Positions 40,324 to 48,144 of a DNA stretch of 64,000 bases are shown in pieces. The stretch comes from Knoellia sp031844405 (GTDB taxonomy: Bacteria; Actinomycetota; Actinomycetes; Actinomycetales; Dermatophilaceae), in assembly GCA_031844405.1 (NCBI GenBank), contig JAUZVC010000001.1, forward strand, positions 1-64,000, read 5' to 3'. The notes under the pieces are model-generated. The model did no database searches. It had not been told where the DNA came from and saw nothing but the letters and a program-made list of their open reading frames with translations. A program made the translations under genes and the position numbers. Position 1 is the stretch's first letter, and every line of letters begins with the position of its first letter.

Positions 40324-41718
40324 CTACCGCTGACCTGCGGGAACAACGGGGAGGAGAGCACCCGGATTCAGCAGTCCCTCGGGGTCCAGGGCGGCCTTGA
40401 TCCGGAGGTTGAGCTCCATGACGTCGGGGCCGAGCATCGCGGGGAGGGCGTCGCGCTTGAGCCGCCCGACGCCGTGCTCGCCGGTGATCGTCCCGTCGAG
40501 CGCGATCGCCGCCGCGAGGATGTCCTCGAAGGCCGCCCGGGCCCGGGCTGTCGAGTCCTCGTCGGCGGCGTCGTACATGACGATCGGGTGGGTGTTGCCG
40601 TCGCCCGCGTGGGCGACGCAGACGACGTCGACCCCTCGTTCGAGACCGATCTGCTCGACGCGGGCGACGAGGTCGGGCAGCTGCGGCACGGGCACCCCGA
40701 CGTCCTCGAGCAGCAGCGAGCCGGCCGCCTCCGCCGCGGGGAAGGCGAGCCGACGTGCCCGGACGAAGGACTCGCCCTCGATCGGGTCGTGCGTCGCGAA
40801 GACGTCGACGGCCCCGGCCTCGACGCAGGCCTTCTCGATGACCGCCATCTCCTGCTCGCGGGCGCCCTCGGGCGCGTCGGACTGGACGAGGAGGAGTGCG
40901 CGGTCGCGGTCGAGCCCCATCGGCGCGTGGTCCTCGACCTGGTTGACCGTCGGCCGGTCCATGAGCTCGACCATCGAGGCCCGCACGACGCGACCCATCG
41001 CGACGACTGCGTCGGCGGCGGCGCGCACGGTGTCGAAGGTCGCGACGAGGGTCGAGGGAGCGAGCTGTGCGGGGACGAGGCGCAGCGTGACGCGGGTGAC
41101 GATGCCGAGCGTGCCCTCGCTGCCGACGAAGAGCTTGAGCAGCGAGAGGCCGGCGACGTCCTTGATCCGCTTGCCGCCGAGCGTGACGAGGCGCCCGTCG
41201 GCGAGGACGACGTCGAGTCCGAGGACGTAGTCGGTCGTCACGCCGTACTTGACGCAGCAGAGTCCGCCCGCGTTGGTCGCGACGTTGCCGCCGATGGAGC
41301 AGATCTCGAACGAGCTCGGGTCCGGCGGGTACCAGAGGCCGTGCTCCGCGGCCGCCTTCTTGACGGCGGCGTTGAACGCCCCCGGCTCGACGACGGCGCA
41401 CCGAGCCGCCGGGTCGATCTCGATCGCGGTCATCCGCTCGAGGCTGACGACGAGCCCGCCCTCGACGGCCGAGGCTCCCCCGCTCAGCCCAGACCCCGCT
41501 CCGCGCGGCACGACCGGTATGCCGTGGCTCGCGGCCCAGCGCACCGCCACCTGGACGTGTTCAGCGGTCTCGGCACGGACGGCCGCACACGGCATACCGG
41601 CTTCGGGGTCCTTGGCCCAGTCGAAGCGGTACTTCTCGAGCGCTTCGGGACGGGTGGCGACGACCCCCTCGGGCAGGGAGGAGGCGAGCTCTGCGACGGC
41701 GGCGCTGCGATCGGTCAC
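40324..41718 (-). CDS. FAD-binding oxidase (glycolate/D-lactate dehydrogenase GlcD type)
   Basis: The 464-residue flavoprotein oxidises a 2-hydroxy acid such as D-lactate or glycolate. The PCMH-type FAD region is clear: 'VVPRGAGSGLSGGASAVEGGLVVSLERM', 'SIGGNVATNAGG' and 'LLKLFVGSEGTLGIVT'. The C-terminal FAD-oxidase part has 'AHAGDGNTHPIVMYD' with the metal-binding His and 'TGEHGVGRLKRD'. A single polypeptide without GlcE/GlcF neighbours suggests a stand-alone D-lactate dehydrogenase-like enzyme. It starts at 41718 and is divergent from the ankyrin lipoprotein gene. Confidence 0.88.
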   Translation of the reverse strand: MTDRSAAVAELASSLPEGVVATRPEALEKYRFDWAKDPEAGMPCAAVRAETAEHVQVAVRWAASHGIPVVPRGAGSGLSGGASAVEGGLVVSLERMTAIEIDPAARCAVVEPGAFNAAVKKAAAEHGLWYPPDPSSFEICSIGGNVATNAGGLCCVKYGVTTDYVLGLDVVLADGRLVTLGGKRIKDVAGLSLLKLFVGSEGTLGIVTRVTLRLVPAQLAPSTLVATFDTVRAAADAVVAMGRVVRASMVELMDRPTVNQVEDHAPMGLDRDRALLLVQSDAPEGAREQEMAVIEKACVEAGAVDVFATHDPIEGESFVRARRLAFPAAEAAGSLLLEDVGVPVPQLPDLVARVEQIGLERGVDVVCVAHAGDGNTHPIVMYDAADEDSTARARAAFEDILAAAIALDGTITGEHGVGRLKRDALPAMLGPDVMELNLRIKAALDPEGLLNPGALLPVVPAGQR

Positions 41719-41781
41719 GCGGCCATCCTAGGAACGGGGACACTGGGAGTGCCCGTCGGAGCCCGACCAGGAGGTGAGTGC

Positions 41782-42447
41782 GTGCGCCGGCTCGTCGTCG
41801 CCGTCGTCGTGGGATGCCTGCTGCTCGTGGGTGGATGTACGGCAGGGCAGGATGACGAGGTGACCAGCCCAGCGACAGACCTCCTCGCCGCGGCCTCGTC
41901 CGGAGACGTCGCGGGGGTGCGGGCCGCGCTGGAGTCCGGCGCCGACCTCGAGACCCGCGACGAGCAAGGGCGCACCGCACTGCTGCTCGCCGCGACCCAC
42001 GACCACGTCGCGGTGGCCGAGGAGCTCGTGTCGCGGGGCGCGTCGGCGGACGCCCTCGACGACCGCCACGACACCCCGTGGCTCGTCACCGGCGTCACCG
42101 GCAGCGTCGCCATGCTCGAGGCTCTGCTGCCCGCCGATCCCGACCTCACGATCCGCAACCGCTACGGCGGCGTCTCGGTCATCCCGGCGAGCGAGCGCGG
42201 CCACGTCGACTACGTCCGCCGGGTCGTCGAGACCGACATCGACGTCGACCACGTCAACGACCTCGGGTGGACCGCGCTGCTCGAGGCGGTCATCCTCGGG
42301 GACGGCGGGCCGCGCCATCAGGAGATCGTGCGGATCCTTCTCGCGGCCGGCGCCGACCGGTCGATCGCCGACCGTGACGGGGTCACCGCGCTCGAGCACG
42401 CCCGCGACCGGGGCCAGACCGAGGTCGCGGCGATCCTCGAGGGCTGA
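41782..42447 (+). CDS. Ankyrin-repeat lipoprotein
   Basis: A 221-residue exported protein. It begins MRRLVVAVVVGCLLLVGGC, with a lipobox ending at Cys19. About five ankyrin repeats follow ('DLLAAASSGDVAGVRAALESGADLE' to 'GVTALEHARDRGQTEVAAILEG'), so it should mediate protein contacts outside the membrane. GTG 41782 is used, with GGAGG at 41770-41774. The partners are unknown. Ankyrin lipoproteins often sit beside catalase or antioxidant genes, but none is seen here. Confidence 0.87.
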   Translation: MRRLVVAVVVGCLLLVGGCTAGQDDEVTSPATDLLAAASSGDVAGVRAALESGADLETRDEQGRTALLLAATHDHVAVAEELVSRGASADALDDRHDTPWLVTGVTGSVAMLEALLPADPDLTIRNRYGGVSVIPASERGHVDYVRRVVETDIDVDHVNDLGWTALLEAVILGDGGPRHQEIVRILLAAGADRSIADRDGVTALEHARDRGQTEVAAILEG

Positions 42448-42512
42448 GCGGGTTCGCTGAGGGCGCATCGCGGCGGGTTCGTCCTGTCCGAGGCGCGGGG
42501 CAGGATGGGCGC

Positions 42513-43322
42513 ATGGCCACGATCGTCTTCCTCCACGCCCACCCCGACGACGAGGCATCCGGCACCGCGGGCACGATGACCCGGCTGTCGCGCGAGGGTC
42601 ACCGTGTGGTCGTCGTCTACGGCACCGGCGGCGAGCTCGGCACCTCACCCGAGGACCTCGCGGAGGGCACCACCCTCGCCGACTTCCGTCGCGGCGAGGC
42701 CGAGGCGTCGGCCCGGGTCACCGGTGCCGAGCGGATCGTCTGGCTGGGCTACCGGGACTCCGGCATGCACGGCTGGGAGCAGAACGGGCACGACGGCTCG
42801 TTCCACGGCGCCGACCTCGACGAGGCCGCCGGCCTTCTGGTCGAGGTGCTCGACGAGGAGGATGCCGACGTCCTCGTCGGCTACGACTGGCACGGCGGCT
42901 ACGGCCATCCCGACCACGTCAAGGTCCACCACGTCGCCCACCGCGCCGCCGACCTGGCGGCCCAGAGGCCGCGGCTGCTCGAGTCGACGATGAACCGCGA
43001 CGAGATGCGCAAGGGCTACCAGCGCGCCGTCGAGGCCGGGCAGGCCGACCAGAGCTGGGACCCCGACGAGCCGATCGACGGCGGCGAGCCCCTCGGCACG
43101 CCCGAGGCGCAGATCTCGTGGCGTGTCGACGTCACCCCGGACATCGAGTCCAAGCGTGCGGCGCTCGCCTGCCACGCGAGCCAGACGAGCGACGTCGGGA
43201 TGATGCTCCAGATGCCCGAGGACGTCTTCCGCGAGTGGTTCGGCACCGAGTTCTACATCGAGCCCGGGCGTGCGCCCGGCATGGTCGAGGGTTGGCCCTT
43301 CGAGGACCTCGACGCCGGCTGA
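42513..43322 (+). CDS. PIG-L/LmbE (MshB-like) family deacetylase
   Basis: The 269-residue zinc hydrolase removes an acetyl group from N-acetylglucosamine-type substrates. The metal motif HAHPDDE (residues 8-14) and the later HPDH ('GYGHPDHVKVHH') are clear, with 'YRDSGMHGWEQNGHDGSF' between them. It resembles MshB, which makes GlcN-inositol in mycothiol synthesis, but the C-terminal part differs. It could be MshB-like or a mycothiol-conjugate amidase relative. It follows the ankyrin gene by 65 bases. Confidence 0.85.
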   Translation: MATIVFLHAHPDDEASGTAGTMTRLSREGHRVVVVYGTGGELGTSPEDLAEGTTLADFRRGEAEASARVTGAERIVWLGYRDSGMHGWEQNGHDGSFHGADLDEAAGLLVEVLDEEDADVLVGYDWHGGYGHPDHVKVHHVAHRAADLAAQRPRLLESTMNRDEMRKGYQRAVEAGQADQSWDPDEPIDGGEPLGTPEAQISWRVDVTPDIESKRAALACHASQTSDVGMMLQMPEDVFREWFGTEFYIEPGRAPGMVEGWPFEDLDAG

Positions 43323-43375
43323 CGGGCCGCTCGCGCCGGGCTCGGTCCGCGGGCCCGCCGTGGAGGCGTCCGCTG

Positions 43376-44278
43376 TCAGGCGCGGGTCGTCAGGGAGCCG
43401 CGCACGAGGCTGTCGCCGGAGTGCTGCGGCTTGTCGTCGAACTGCTCGCGCGACAGGTCGACGATGACGTAGCCCTCGTCGAGCAGCCGCCGCGAGATCG
43501 GGAACGCCTGGTCGGCCCTTCCTTCGTCGAGGACCCCGACCGAGACCATCCGCTGGAGGTCGCGGTTGATGAGCCACACCTCCACGTAGCCGCCGTCGGC
43601 AGGACGCAGGTCGCGGGCCGAGACCTCGAGCGTCACGGCGTCCGCGCGCTCGCTCACCGTCGCGGTGCCGAGACGCTGCGCGGTGTCGAGCGTGTCGAGC
43701 TCCGCGGTCGCCACCGTGCGCGACGGGTCGACCGCCGGCTCCCTGAGGCGGTCGGCGGCGATGATGCCGCCCGCGCCGACGAGGATGCCGGCGGCACAGG
43801 CGGCTGCGAGCCACCCGAGGGCGGGGCGACGACGTCCCGACCCGTGCCCTCCGTCCGCCGGACGCAGGGGTACGACGACCTCGGGGGACGTGGAGGCCCC
43901 GGTCGGAGCCGGGGGCAGGACGGCGACGTCCGGCGCCGCCTCGGAGCGGAGCGCCGCCGGCACCGAGGCCTGGTCCGGCACCGGCACCTGGTCCGGCGAG
44001 CCGGCCGGGTCGTCCGCCTCGGAGTCGTCGAGGTCTGCCGTGATCCGCGACCAGAGCTCGGGTCCGGGCGTGACGAGCTCGACCGACGCGGCTTCGCGGG
44101 TCAGGTCCGCGGTGCGGCTCAGCGAGGTGACCGCGTCGCGGCAGACGGTGCAGGCAACCAGGTGCTCACGCTCGTGGGCCAGCGCGACGTCGTCGAGAGC
44201 GAGGTCGACGAGGCGCTCGTCGGCGAGGTGCTCCGTGGGCACGACGTCCTCCTGGATGTGGGCGGGCGGGCGGGTCAT
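43376..44278 (-). CDS. rskA: Anti-sigma factor, RskA-like
   Basis: The 300-residue membrane protein restrains the sigma factor encoded just upstream. The cytosolic N-terminus has an anti-sigma zinc-type motif 'HEREHLVACTVC' (His-x3-Cys-x2-Cys). A Pro/Ala-rich linker, a single membrane helix (about 155-178, 'GWLAAACAAGILVGAGGIIAA'), and an extracytoplasmic anti-sigma-K domain ('GYVEVWLINRDLQRMVSVGVL') follow. The ATG at 44278 overlaps the sigma stop (ATGA). Release is expected by regulated proteolysis, as with mycobacterial RskA. Confidence 0.88.
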   Translation of the reverse strand: MTRPPAHIQEDVVPTEHLADERLVDLALDDVALAHEREHLVACTVCRDAVTSLSRTADLTREAASVELVTPGPELWSRITADLDDSEADDPAGSPDQVPVPDQASVPAALRSEAAPDVAVLPPAPTGASTSPEVVVPLRPADGGHGSGRRRPALGWLAAACAAGILVGAGGIIAADRLREPAVDPSRTVATAELDTLDTAQRLGTATVSERADAVTLEVSARDLRPADGGYVEVWLINRDLQRMVSVGVLDEGRADQAFPISRRLLDEGYVIVDLSREQFDDKPQHSGDSLVRGSLTTRA

Positions 44279-44853
44279 GCCGTCACCTCCTCGAGTCGGG
44301 CACGCAGGTCGAGCAGACCACGGCGGATGTGGCTCTTCACGGTCCCCAGCGGCAGGTCGAGCGCGTCGGCGATGTCCTGCTGCCGCCGGTCCTCGACGAC
44401 CGCCATCCGGATGATCGTGCGGCGCGGCTCCCCGAGGGCGTCGAGCTCCCGGGCCAGCACGACCCGCTCGGCAGCATCCTCCGGATGTGCTCCGGTGGCC
44501 ACCTCGGACGGGGCCGAGAGCGCGCGCTCGTCACGTTCGCGCCGGCTCCTCTGCGCGTGGTGGTCGGCGCACCGACGACGGGTCACCGTGGCCAGCCACC
44601 CAGCCAGGGAGCCCGCCGTGGGGTCGAGCGACCCACGGCTGCGCCACAGCGCCACGAAGACCTGCTGGGTGACGTCCTCGGCGTCGTGGTGGCTGCCGAC
44701 CGACCGCAGGGCGATGGTGTGGACGAGCGGCCCGAACCGCCGGTAGACCTCGGCGAGCGCGTCCCGGTCCTCGTCGGCGACGCGCTGCATGAGCTCCGCG
44801 TCGCTCGTCTCGGGGGGCGCATCACTTCGCACCCGCCTCACGATAGGCGACAC
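44275..44853 (-). CDS. sigK: ECF RNA polymerase sigma factor, SigK-like
   Basis: The 192-residue sigma factor has region 2 ('LAEVYRRFGPLVHTIALRSVG', 'AEDVTQQVFVALWRSRGSLDP', 'GWLATVTRRRCADHHAQR') and region 4 ('RRTIIRMAVVEDRRQQDIADALDLPLGTVKSHIRRGLLDLR'). The start at GTG 44853 is one base past the sortase stop; starting at 44901 would overlap the sortase by 47 bases. With RskA-like partner and fasciclin gene, it corresponds to the SigK/RskA module. It probably drives the operon promoter near 47158-47185. Confidence 0.88.
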   Translation of the reverse strand: MSPIVRRVRSDAPPETSDAELMQRVADEDRDALAEVYRRFGPLVHTIALRSVGSHHDAEDVTQQVFVALWRSRGSLDPTAGSLAGWLATVTRRRCADHHAQRSRRERDERALSAPSEVATGAHPEDAAERVVLARELDALGEPRRTIIRMAVVEDRRQQDIADALDLPLGTVKSHIRRGLLDLRARLEEVTA

Positions 44854-44854
44854 C

Positions 44855-45598
44855 TCACGCGGCGGAGGCGCGGCGGGCGATCGCAACGACGTTGTCGTCA
44901 TAGTGGCGGGTCCTCGGGTTCCACTCGCCGCCGCAGCTCACGAGGTGCAGCCGGGCGGGGCCGGATCGGGCGAAGAGCGCGTCGACGTCGAGCGCCTTCT
45001 TGGCGTACTGGTCGACCCGTTCGACGACGTACTCGACCCGGGTTCCGTCGACCGTGACGACGATCCGCGCCCCCACGTCGAGCCTCGGGAGCTTCGCGAG
45101 GGGGCCGACCTCGTCCCGGGAGTCGACGTGCGCCGAGATGACGTTGGCGCCCCGGGACGAGGTGGGCGACGGCCCGAAGCGGTACCAGCCCGCCACGTCG
45201 GGGTCGTCCGGCAGGGCCATCTGCCCGTCCTTCGCGACACCGACGGGCACGACGGGCATCCGCACGTCGAGCGACGGGATCGCGAGCTCGAACCTCCCCA
45301 CCGCCGGTCGCTGGGCCCGTGGGGTGGGCACCGCCGGGCGGGTCGGCACCGTGGCCGGTCCGCCGGAGGCCGTCGCCGACGGTGAGGGGCGTCCCGTCGG
45401 CGACGGCTCGGCGGACGGCGACTCCGTCGTCCCCGACGTGGTGGGCGTCGGGTCGAGGGCGGCCGTCACGTCGGCGGGGTCGGTGAGCCGGTGAGGGGAG
45501 ACGACGGCATACGCGCCCCAGGCGAGCAACCCGGCGAGGAGTGCGGCCGCCGCGACGACGACCGCCCTCCTCGGACCGGAGCTCCACGCGGGACTCAC
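44855..45598 (-). CDS. Class F-type sortase
   Basis: The 247-residue membrane transpeptidase joins secreted proteins to the wall. One N-terminal membrane helix (about 12-34), a Thr/Pro/Ser-rich spacer, and a sortase barrel follow. Catalytic residues are visible: His in 'NVISAHVDSR', Cys222 in 'HLVSCGGEW' and Arg in 'NPRTRHYDDNVV'. Start GTG 45598 lies one base after the DUF4397 stop; a longer start would overlap that gene. It is co-transcribed with two secreted proteins, which are its probable clients, but neither shows an LPXTG-type motif. Confidence 0.87.
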   Translation of the reverse strand: MSPAWSSGPRRAVVVAAAALLAGLLAWGAYAVVSPHRLTDPADVTAALDPTPTTSGTTESPSAEPSPTGRPSPSATASGGPATVPTRPAVPTPRAQRPAVGRFELAIPSLDVRMPVVPVGVAKDGQMALPDDPDVAGWYRFGPSPTSSRGANVISAHVDSRDEVGPLAKLPRLDVGARIVVTVDGTRVEYVVERVDQYAKKALDVDALFARSGPARLHLVSCGGEWNPRTRHYDDNVVAIARRASAA

Positions 45599-45599
45599 G

Positions 45600-46412
45600 T
45601 CAGGCGCGCACTTCCTGGCGGCGGCGGGTCGCGAGGAACGCGAGACCACCGGCGAGGAGGGCGGCACCGCCGGCGAGGGTCAGCGGCTGCCACGTGTTCG
45701 TGTCCGCCTTGCCACCGGTGCCGCTCGGGACACCGCTCGGCGCGCTGTGCAGGCCGTCGATCGTCTGGACCGCGAGCTCGAGGTTGTCGTCGGCCGCCGA
45801 GCCCCAGGCATAGACGATGGTGTTGGTGCCCTCCTTGAGGTCGACGTCGGCCGGGCCGATCGCCACCGTGTCGGTGCCGGCGAGCACGACGTCGGCCTCG
45901 ACGGCACCGGCGGGCAGGTCCGCCTTGGCCTCGTTGGGGTTCGTGAGGCCCTCGAAGGCCGCCTCGCCGTTGGCCCGGACGTCCACGGCGGGCGCGGCAG
46001 CGGTGTGGCGCACCGTGATCCGCGCCTGCCCGGCCTTCGTCGGCGCCGTGTCGTTGACGAAGGGCGTGAGCACGGGGGTGCCGCTCGCGTTGAGGTGGGC
46101 CACGACGGTGACGTTGGCACCGCCCGGGACGGCGACGTCGTTGGCCTCGATGACGGCGGCGCCGTCGGCACCCGCGCCCGCAGCCGTGACCTTGAGGTCG
46201 TAGCTGCCCTCGGGGAGGGTGAGCGGGTCGGTGAGGGTGCCGGGCGTGAAGTCCTCGAGGATGGCGTCGCCGTTGGCATAGACGTCGACGGTCGCTCCGG
46301 GCACGGCGTGCAGGATCGACACCGTGGCGTCGGCGGCATGGGCCGGGACGGCGAGGGCGGTGCCGAGACCGGCGGAGACGGCGAGGACGGCGAGGGTTCG
46401 GGTGGTGCGCAT
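45600..46412 (-). CDS. Secreted DUF4397 protein with C-terminal membrane anchor
   Basis: The 270-residue protein has a signal peptide (MRTTRTLAVLAVSAGLGTALAVPAHA), then two DUF4397-like Ig/beta repeats: 'TVSILHAVPGATVDVYANGDAIL' and 'RITVRHTAAAPAVDVRANGEA'. The C-terminus has a hydrophobic stretch ('TLAGGAALLAGGLAFLA') and a basic end TRRRQEVRA, as in sortase substrates. The residues before it (TNTWQP) do not match LPXTG. So it is either a tail-anchored surface protein or a client with an unusual signal. Confidence 0.85.
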   Translation of the reverse strand: MRTTRTLAVLAVSAGLGTALAVPAHAADATVSILHAVPGATVDVYANGDAILEDFTPGTLTDPLTLPEGSYDLKVTAAGAGADGAAVIEANDVAVPGGANVTVVAHLNASGTPVLTPFVNDTAPTKAGQARITVRHTAAAPAVDVRANGEAAFEGLTNPNEAKADLPAGAVEADVVLAGTDTVAIGPADVDLKEGTNTIVYAWGSAADDNLELAVQTIDGLHSAPSGVPSGTGGKADTNTWQPLTLAGGAALLAGGLAFLATRRRQEVRA

Positions 46413-46447
46413 GGCGTTCTCCTGTCGGGTTTTCGCGGTGGGAAGGG

Positions 46448-47107
46448 TCAGAGGTCGACCGGACGCAGGACGTCCGTGATGCCGTGGGCGATCTGCTTGT
46501 TGCCCTTGTTGCGGTCGAGGGCGAACGGGTTGACGAAGGGGTTGCGGTCGTCGGTGTCCTGGTCGCGCAGCTCGATGACCGGGAGGTAGCGGCTGTACGA
46601 GCGGACCGTGACGGTCCCGCCCTGGGCGGTCGTGAGGACCGCGCCGTTGGAGGCGATCGCCTGCTTCGCGGTGATCGTCGTGCCGGGCACGACGTGGTAG
46701 AGCAGGACGGTCTCGACCGTGTCGATCCCGAGCCCGGCGACGGCGTCGAAGACGGCCTTCTCGGACCACAGCCGCGAGCCCGCGACATCGGCGACGAGCG
46801 ACTGGAAGGCCCGGTCGTTGGGCAGGAAGGCGGTGAGCGGCACCGTGCCGTCGGCGAGGACACGGACCTTGCTCGTCGGCTTGGCGTCGAGGACCGCGAG
46901 AACCGCCTCGGTGACGATGTCGTAGTCGTACCAGCTGCGGTCGAACTGGTTGCCGTCGGCGGCGAGGACGGCAGCGAGGCTACGCGTGCCCGTCGGTGTG
47001 GTCACCGCGCTCGCGGAGCCCGTCGGGCCCGCGGCGGCGCTCGGGGCGACGAGCACGCCGGCGACCCCGGCGGCGGTGAGGGCGGAGAGGATCCTGCGAG
47101 GTGTCAT
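46448..47107 (-). CDS. Secreted fasciclin-domain protein
   Basis: The 219-residue protein has a signal peptide (MTPRRILSALTAAGVAGVLV to about residue 26) and one fasciclin (FAS1) domain with H1/H2-like motifs 'LTAFLPNDRAFQSLV', 'VETVLLYHVVPGTTITAKQA' and 'HGITDVLRPVD'. FAS1 proteins mediate adhesion, and in M. tuberculosis the fasciclin proteins Mpt70 and Mpt83 are the main SigK targets. It is the first gene of the operon with DUF4397, sortase, sigma and anti-sigma genes, and probably follows the SigK-like promoter. Confidence 0.9.
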   Translation of the reverse strand: MTPRRILSALTAAGVAGVLVAPSAAAGPTGSASAVTTPTGTRSLAAVLAADGNQFDRSWYDYDIVTEAVLAVLDAKPTSKVRVLADGTVPLTAFLPNDRAFQSLVADVAGSRLWSEKAVFDAVAGLGIDTVETVLLYHVVPGTTITAKQAIASNGAVLTTAQGGTVTVRSYSRYLPVIELRDQDTDDRNPFVNPFALDRNKGNKQIAHGITDVLRPVDL

Positions 47108-47129
47108 CGGTCGGTCTCCCTGGGTTCGG

Positions 47130-47185
47130 GGACGCCGTGGGGGCGTCCATGCCCCTACTTCCGGGCCGACCCCACTCAGGGATGC
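47130..47185 (-). promoter_or_regulatory. Candidate SigK-type promoter and leader hairpin of the fasciclin operon
   Basis: Reading the minus strand, GCATCC (47185-47180) and CGGAAG (47163-47158) are 16 bases apart. This resembles the SigK promoter consensus CCATCC-N16/17-CCGAAT. A 7-base hairpin (47130-47136 and 47142-47148) lies between the predicted start site and the ATG at 47107. The match is by eye only. Confidence 0.45.
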
Positions 47186-47188
47186 ACC

Positions 47189-47207
47189 TTGGACAAACTT
47201 TGTACAA
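47189..47207. promoter_or_regulatory. 19-base imperfect palindrome upstream of the fasciclin operon
   Basis: TTGGACAAACTTTGTACAA is symmetric around its central C except at one position pair. It sits just upstream of the candidate -35 element and is unusually AT-rich for this genome. It is a likely site for an activator or repressor with dyad symmetry; the regulator is unknown. It also overlaps the 3' end region of the nitrilase-family gene. Confidence 0.5.
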
Positions 47208-47224
47208 GAATTCTTCGCGCAGCC

Positions 47225-48142
47225 TCAGAGACGGCGGTCGGCGAGCACCGGGAAGCCGTCACGCGTGCTCGCGACGAGCCCCGGGTCGACGTCGACGACG
47301 AGGACCTCCTCGCCGCTGCCGGCCTCGGCCAGCACCTCGCCGGTCGGCGCGACGACCTGGCTGCGCCCGCCCATCTCGGTGCGCGCGTGCGTGCCGGCGG
47401 TGTTGCACTGCACGACGAACGCCTGGTCCTCGACCGCACGGGCCCGGCCCAGCAGCGACCAGTGCCCGACCCGGGCCGCCGGCCACGCAGCGGGCACGAG
47501 GAAGAGCTGCGCACCGGCGTCGACCTGCCGGCGGTAGAGCTCGGGGAAGCGCAGGTCGTAGCAGGTCGACAGGCCCGCGGTGACGCTCGCGCCGTCGCCG
47601 GACGGCACCTCGGCCGTGACGACGTCGGTGCCGGCCTCGAGCAGCTTGGGCTCACCGGCCCCGAACCCGAACCGGTGGATCTTGCGGTATGCCGTCCGCT
47701 TCCCGTCCGCGGTGACGAGCAGCGAGGTGTTGGCGAGGGTGCGCCCGTCGGCCCCGGGCTCGGGCAGCCGCTCGACGAAGGAGCCGGCGTGCAGCGTCAC
47801 CCCGGTCTCGGCCGCGAGCGCTGTCATCGCCTTGGCCCACGGCCCGTCGAGAGGCTCGGCCGCGTCCTCCCAGCGTCGGTAGCCGAACCCGGTGGGAGCC
47901 CAGAGCTCCGGCAGGACGACGAGGTCCGGCTTCCCCGGGACTTCTTGCGTCCGGCGACCTGACGGCATACCCCCCACATCTGCGGACGCAAGGGAAGTGG
48001 GCGCTTCTTGCGTCCGGCGACCTGACGGCATACCCCCCACATCTGCGGACGCAAGGGAGCGCACGAGGTCGGAGACGCGCTCGACGCGGGCGTCGAGGGT
48101 CTCGTCGTCGTCGTAGGCCACCTGGACCAGGGCGATGCGCAT
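47225..48142 (-). CDS. Nitrilase-family carbon-nitrogen hydrolase with in-frame repeat insertion
   Basis: The 305-residue enzyme hydrolyses an amide or nitrile-type C-N bond. Catalytic Glu is in VVLPELWAP, Lys in YRKIHRFGFG, and Cys in LSTCYDLRFPELY. The start ATG 48142 lies two bases after the CopD/CtaG stop. About 42 residues between the first helix and the Glu strand are two copies of SLASADVGGMPSGRRTQE with spacer, encoded by a duplicated DNA repeat; the normal family goes directly from this helix to the strand. It is not known whether the insert is tolerated in a surface loop or impairs activity. Confidence 0.88.
   Translation of the reverse strand: MRIALVQVAYDDDETLDARVERVSDLVRSLASADVGGMPSGRRTQEAPTSLASADVGGMPSGRRTQEVPGKPDLVVLPELWAPTGFGYRRWEDAAEPLDGPWAKAMTALAAETGVTLHAGSFVERLPEPGADGRTLANTSLLVTADGKRTAYRKIHRFGFGAGEPKLLEAGTDVVTAEVPSGDGASVTAGLSTCYDLRFPELYRRQVDAGAQLFLVPAAWPAARVGHWSLLGRARAVEDQAFVVQCNTAGTHARTEMGGRSQVVAPTGEVLAEAGSGEEVLVVDVDPGLVASTRDGFPVLADRRL
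47941..48058. repeat. Duplicated 55-base palindromic repeat inserted in frame
   Basis: Two identical 55-base copies (47941-47995 and 48004-48058) are offset by 63 bases, exactly 21 codons. Each carries perfect 10-base inverted arms CTTGCGTCCG and CGGACGCAAG (first copy 47944-47953 and 47983-47992) and an internal GGCATAC. The identity of the copies implies recent duplication or insertion. It has the look of a palindromic element within a coding gene. Confidence 0.9.
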
Positions 48143-48144
48143 CG

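Noticed and set aside
47189..47213. Similarity of the dyad to phage-type attachment core sequences
   Set aside because: Only a short stretch around TTTGTACAA is shared, and there is no integrase gene or flanking direct repeat.
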